From positions 112,188,763 through 112,252,762 of the forward strand of contig CM059188.1 in assembly GCA_030323885.1 (NCBI GenBank): a stretch of 64,000 bases of DNA, read 5' to 3'. The translations under genes and the position numbers were made by a program. Below, piece by piece: positions 63,761 to 64,000 of the stretch. The first letter of the stretch is position 1. Each line of letters opens with the position of its first letter. The notes under the pieces were generated by a model. That model was not told the origin of the DNA, did no database searches, and was given only the letters and a program-made list of their open reading frames with translations. The DNA comes from Branchipolynoe longqiensis. Its lineage: Eukaryota; Annelida; Polychaeta; Phyllodocida; Polynoidae.

Positions 63761-64000
63761 ATGGCAAAGCGAGGCTGTTTGAGTCTCTTCCAGCATGCAA
63801 TCCGAAAATATGGCCGCCATATTCGAAGCGTGGTAATGAGCGATGATAGGGGCAATATAGTACTATCTGTGGTTGAACTGCCCATGCGAGAAGATGGCAC
63901 TGTTAACAGTATCATTATTACGTATTGTTTCCTGTTACCATTACTGTTTCCTGTTACCTGTTACCATTTACTGCATTTAGGATTTGTTATTAATAAAAAA
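63761..64000 (+). CDS. Candidate partial ORF running off the window, unknown function
   Basis: From ATG 63761 the frame is open for 80 codons to the window edge. The first 55 have ordinary protein-like composition (start M-A-K-R-G-C-L-S-L-F). The last 25 become hydrophobic and repetitive (TTACC/CTGTT words), so an exon may end before about 63925. An overlapping +1 frame (63661-63846) is also open, and the true frame is undecided. Inside it lies a perfect 17-bp palindrome, AATATGGCCGCCATATT (63808-63824), containing a YY1-type core. Confidence 0.25.
   Translation, partial: MAKRGCLSLFQHAIRKYGRHIRSVVMSDDRGNIVLSVVELPMREDGTVNSIIITYCFLLPLLFPVTCYHLLHLGFVINKK

Overview
The window looks like repeat-dominated, gene-poor nuclear DNA of an invertebrate, most likely a mollusc. 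The main clue is four copies of a V-SINE-like element with the tail common in molluscan genomes (RUDI type). They sit with LINE, MITE, LTR and tyrosine-recombinase retroelement sequences and long satellites. No host gene could be named. At most there is one partial candidate at the right end (63.5-64.0 kb) and one weak exon candidate at 7.7 kb.

Layout. 0-3 kb: a V-SINE split by a solo LTR, a small TIR element, a LINE tail and an A/T-rich minisatellite. 3.2-7.7 kb: a CpG-rich patch, about 2 kb of C-rich microsatellite, a 24-bp minisatellite and a 65-bp satellite. 7.7-25 kb: a mosaic of tRNA-derived SINEs (here called SINE-A; more than 25 copies in the window, with two different tRNA-like heads on one body), nested insertions, G/T and C/A arrays, and small CpG-rich islands with ETS- and CTCF-like motifs. 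25-31 kb: a decayed LINE, an inverted pair of MITEs (one split by a LINE fragment) and several 180-bp MITEs. 31.9-33.5 kb: a 44-bp satellite, followed by a CpG-rich island. 37.3-44.7 kb: tyrosine-recombinase retrotransposon N1 (minus strand). 45.1-52.9 kb: a 40-bp satellite of roughly 190 units with higher-order structure. 53-57 kb: MITEs, a segmental duplication and SINEs. 57.1-63.0 kb: a second, younger tyrosine-recombinase retrotransposon, N2 (plus strand), inserted inside a SINE.

How the main genes work together. N1 and N2 are complete Ngaro-like elements with the order A1-gag-pol(RT-RNase H)-YR-B1-A2-B2. The terminal repeats are split direct repeats and no methyltransferase domain is visible. 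In both, pol lies in the -1 frame of gag. A slippery heptamer sits at the end of gag, with a stem-loop 7-8 nt downstream, so Gag-Pol is probably made by -1 ribosomal frameshifting. Reverse transcriptase and RNase H would make cDNA. The tyrosine recombinase would then insert a circular intermediate at a site matching the long inverted repeat at each B1/A2 junction. In both copies pol carries an indel at a homopolymer, while gag and YR are open.
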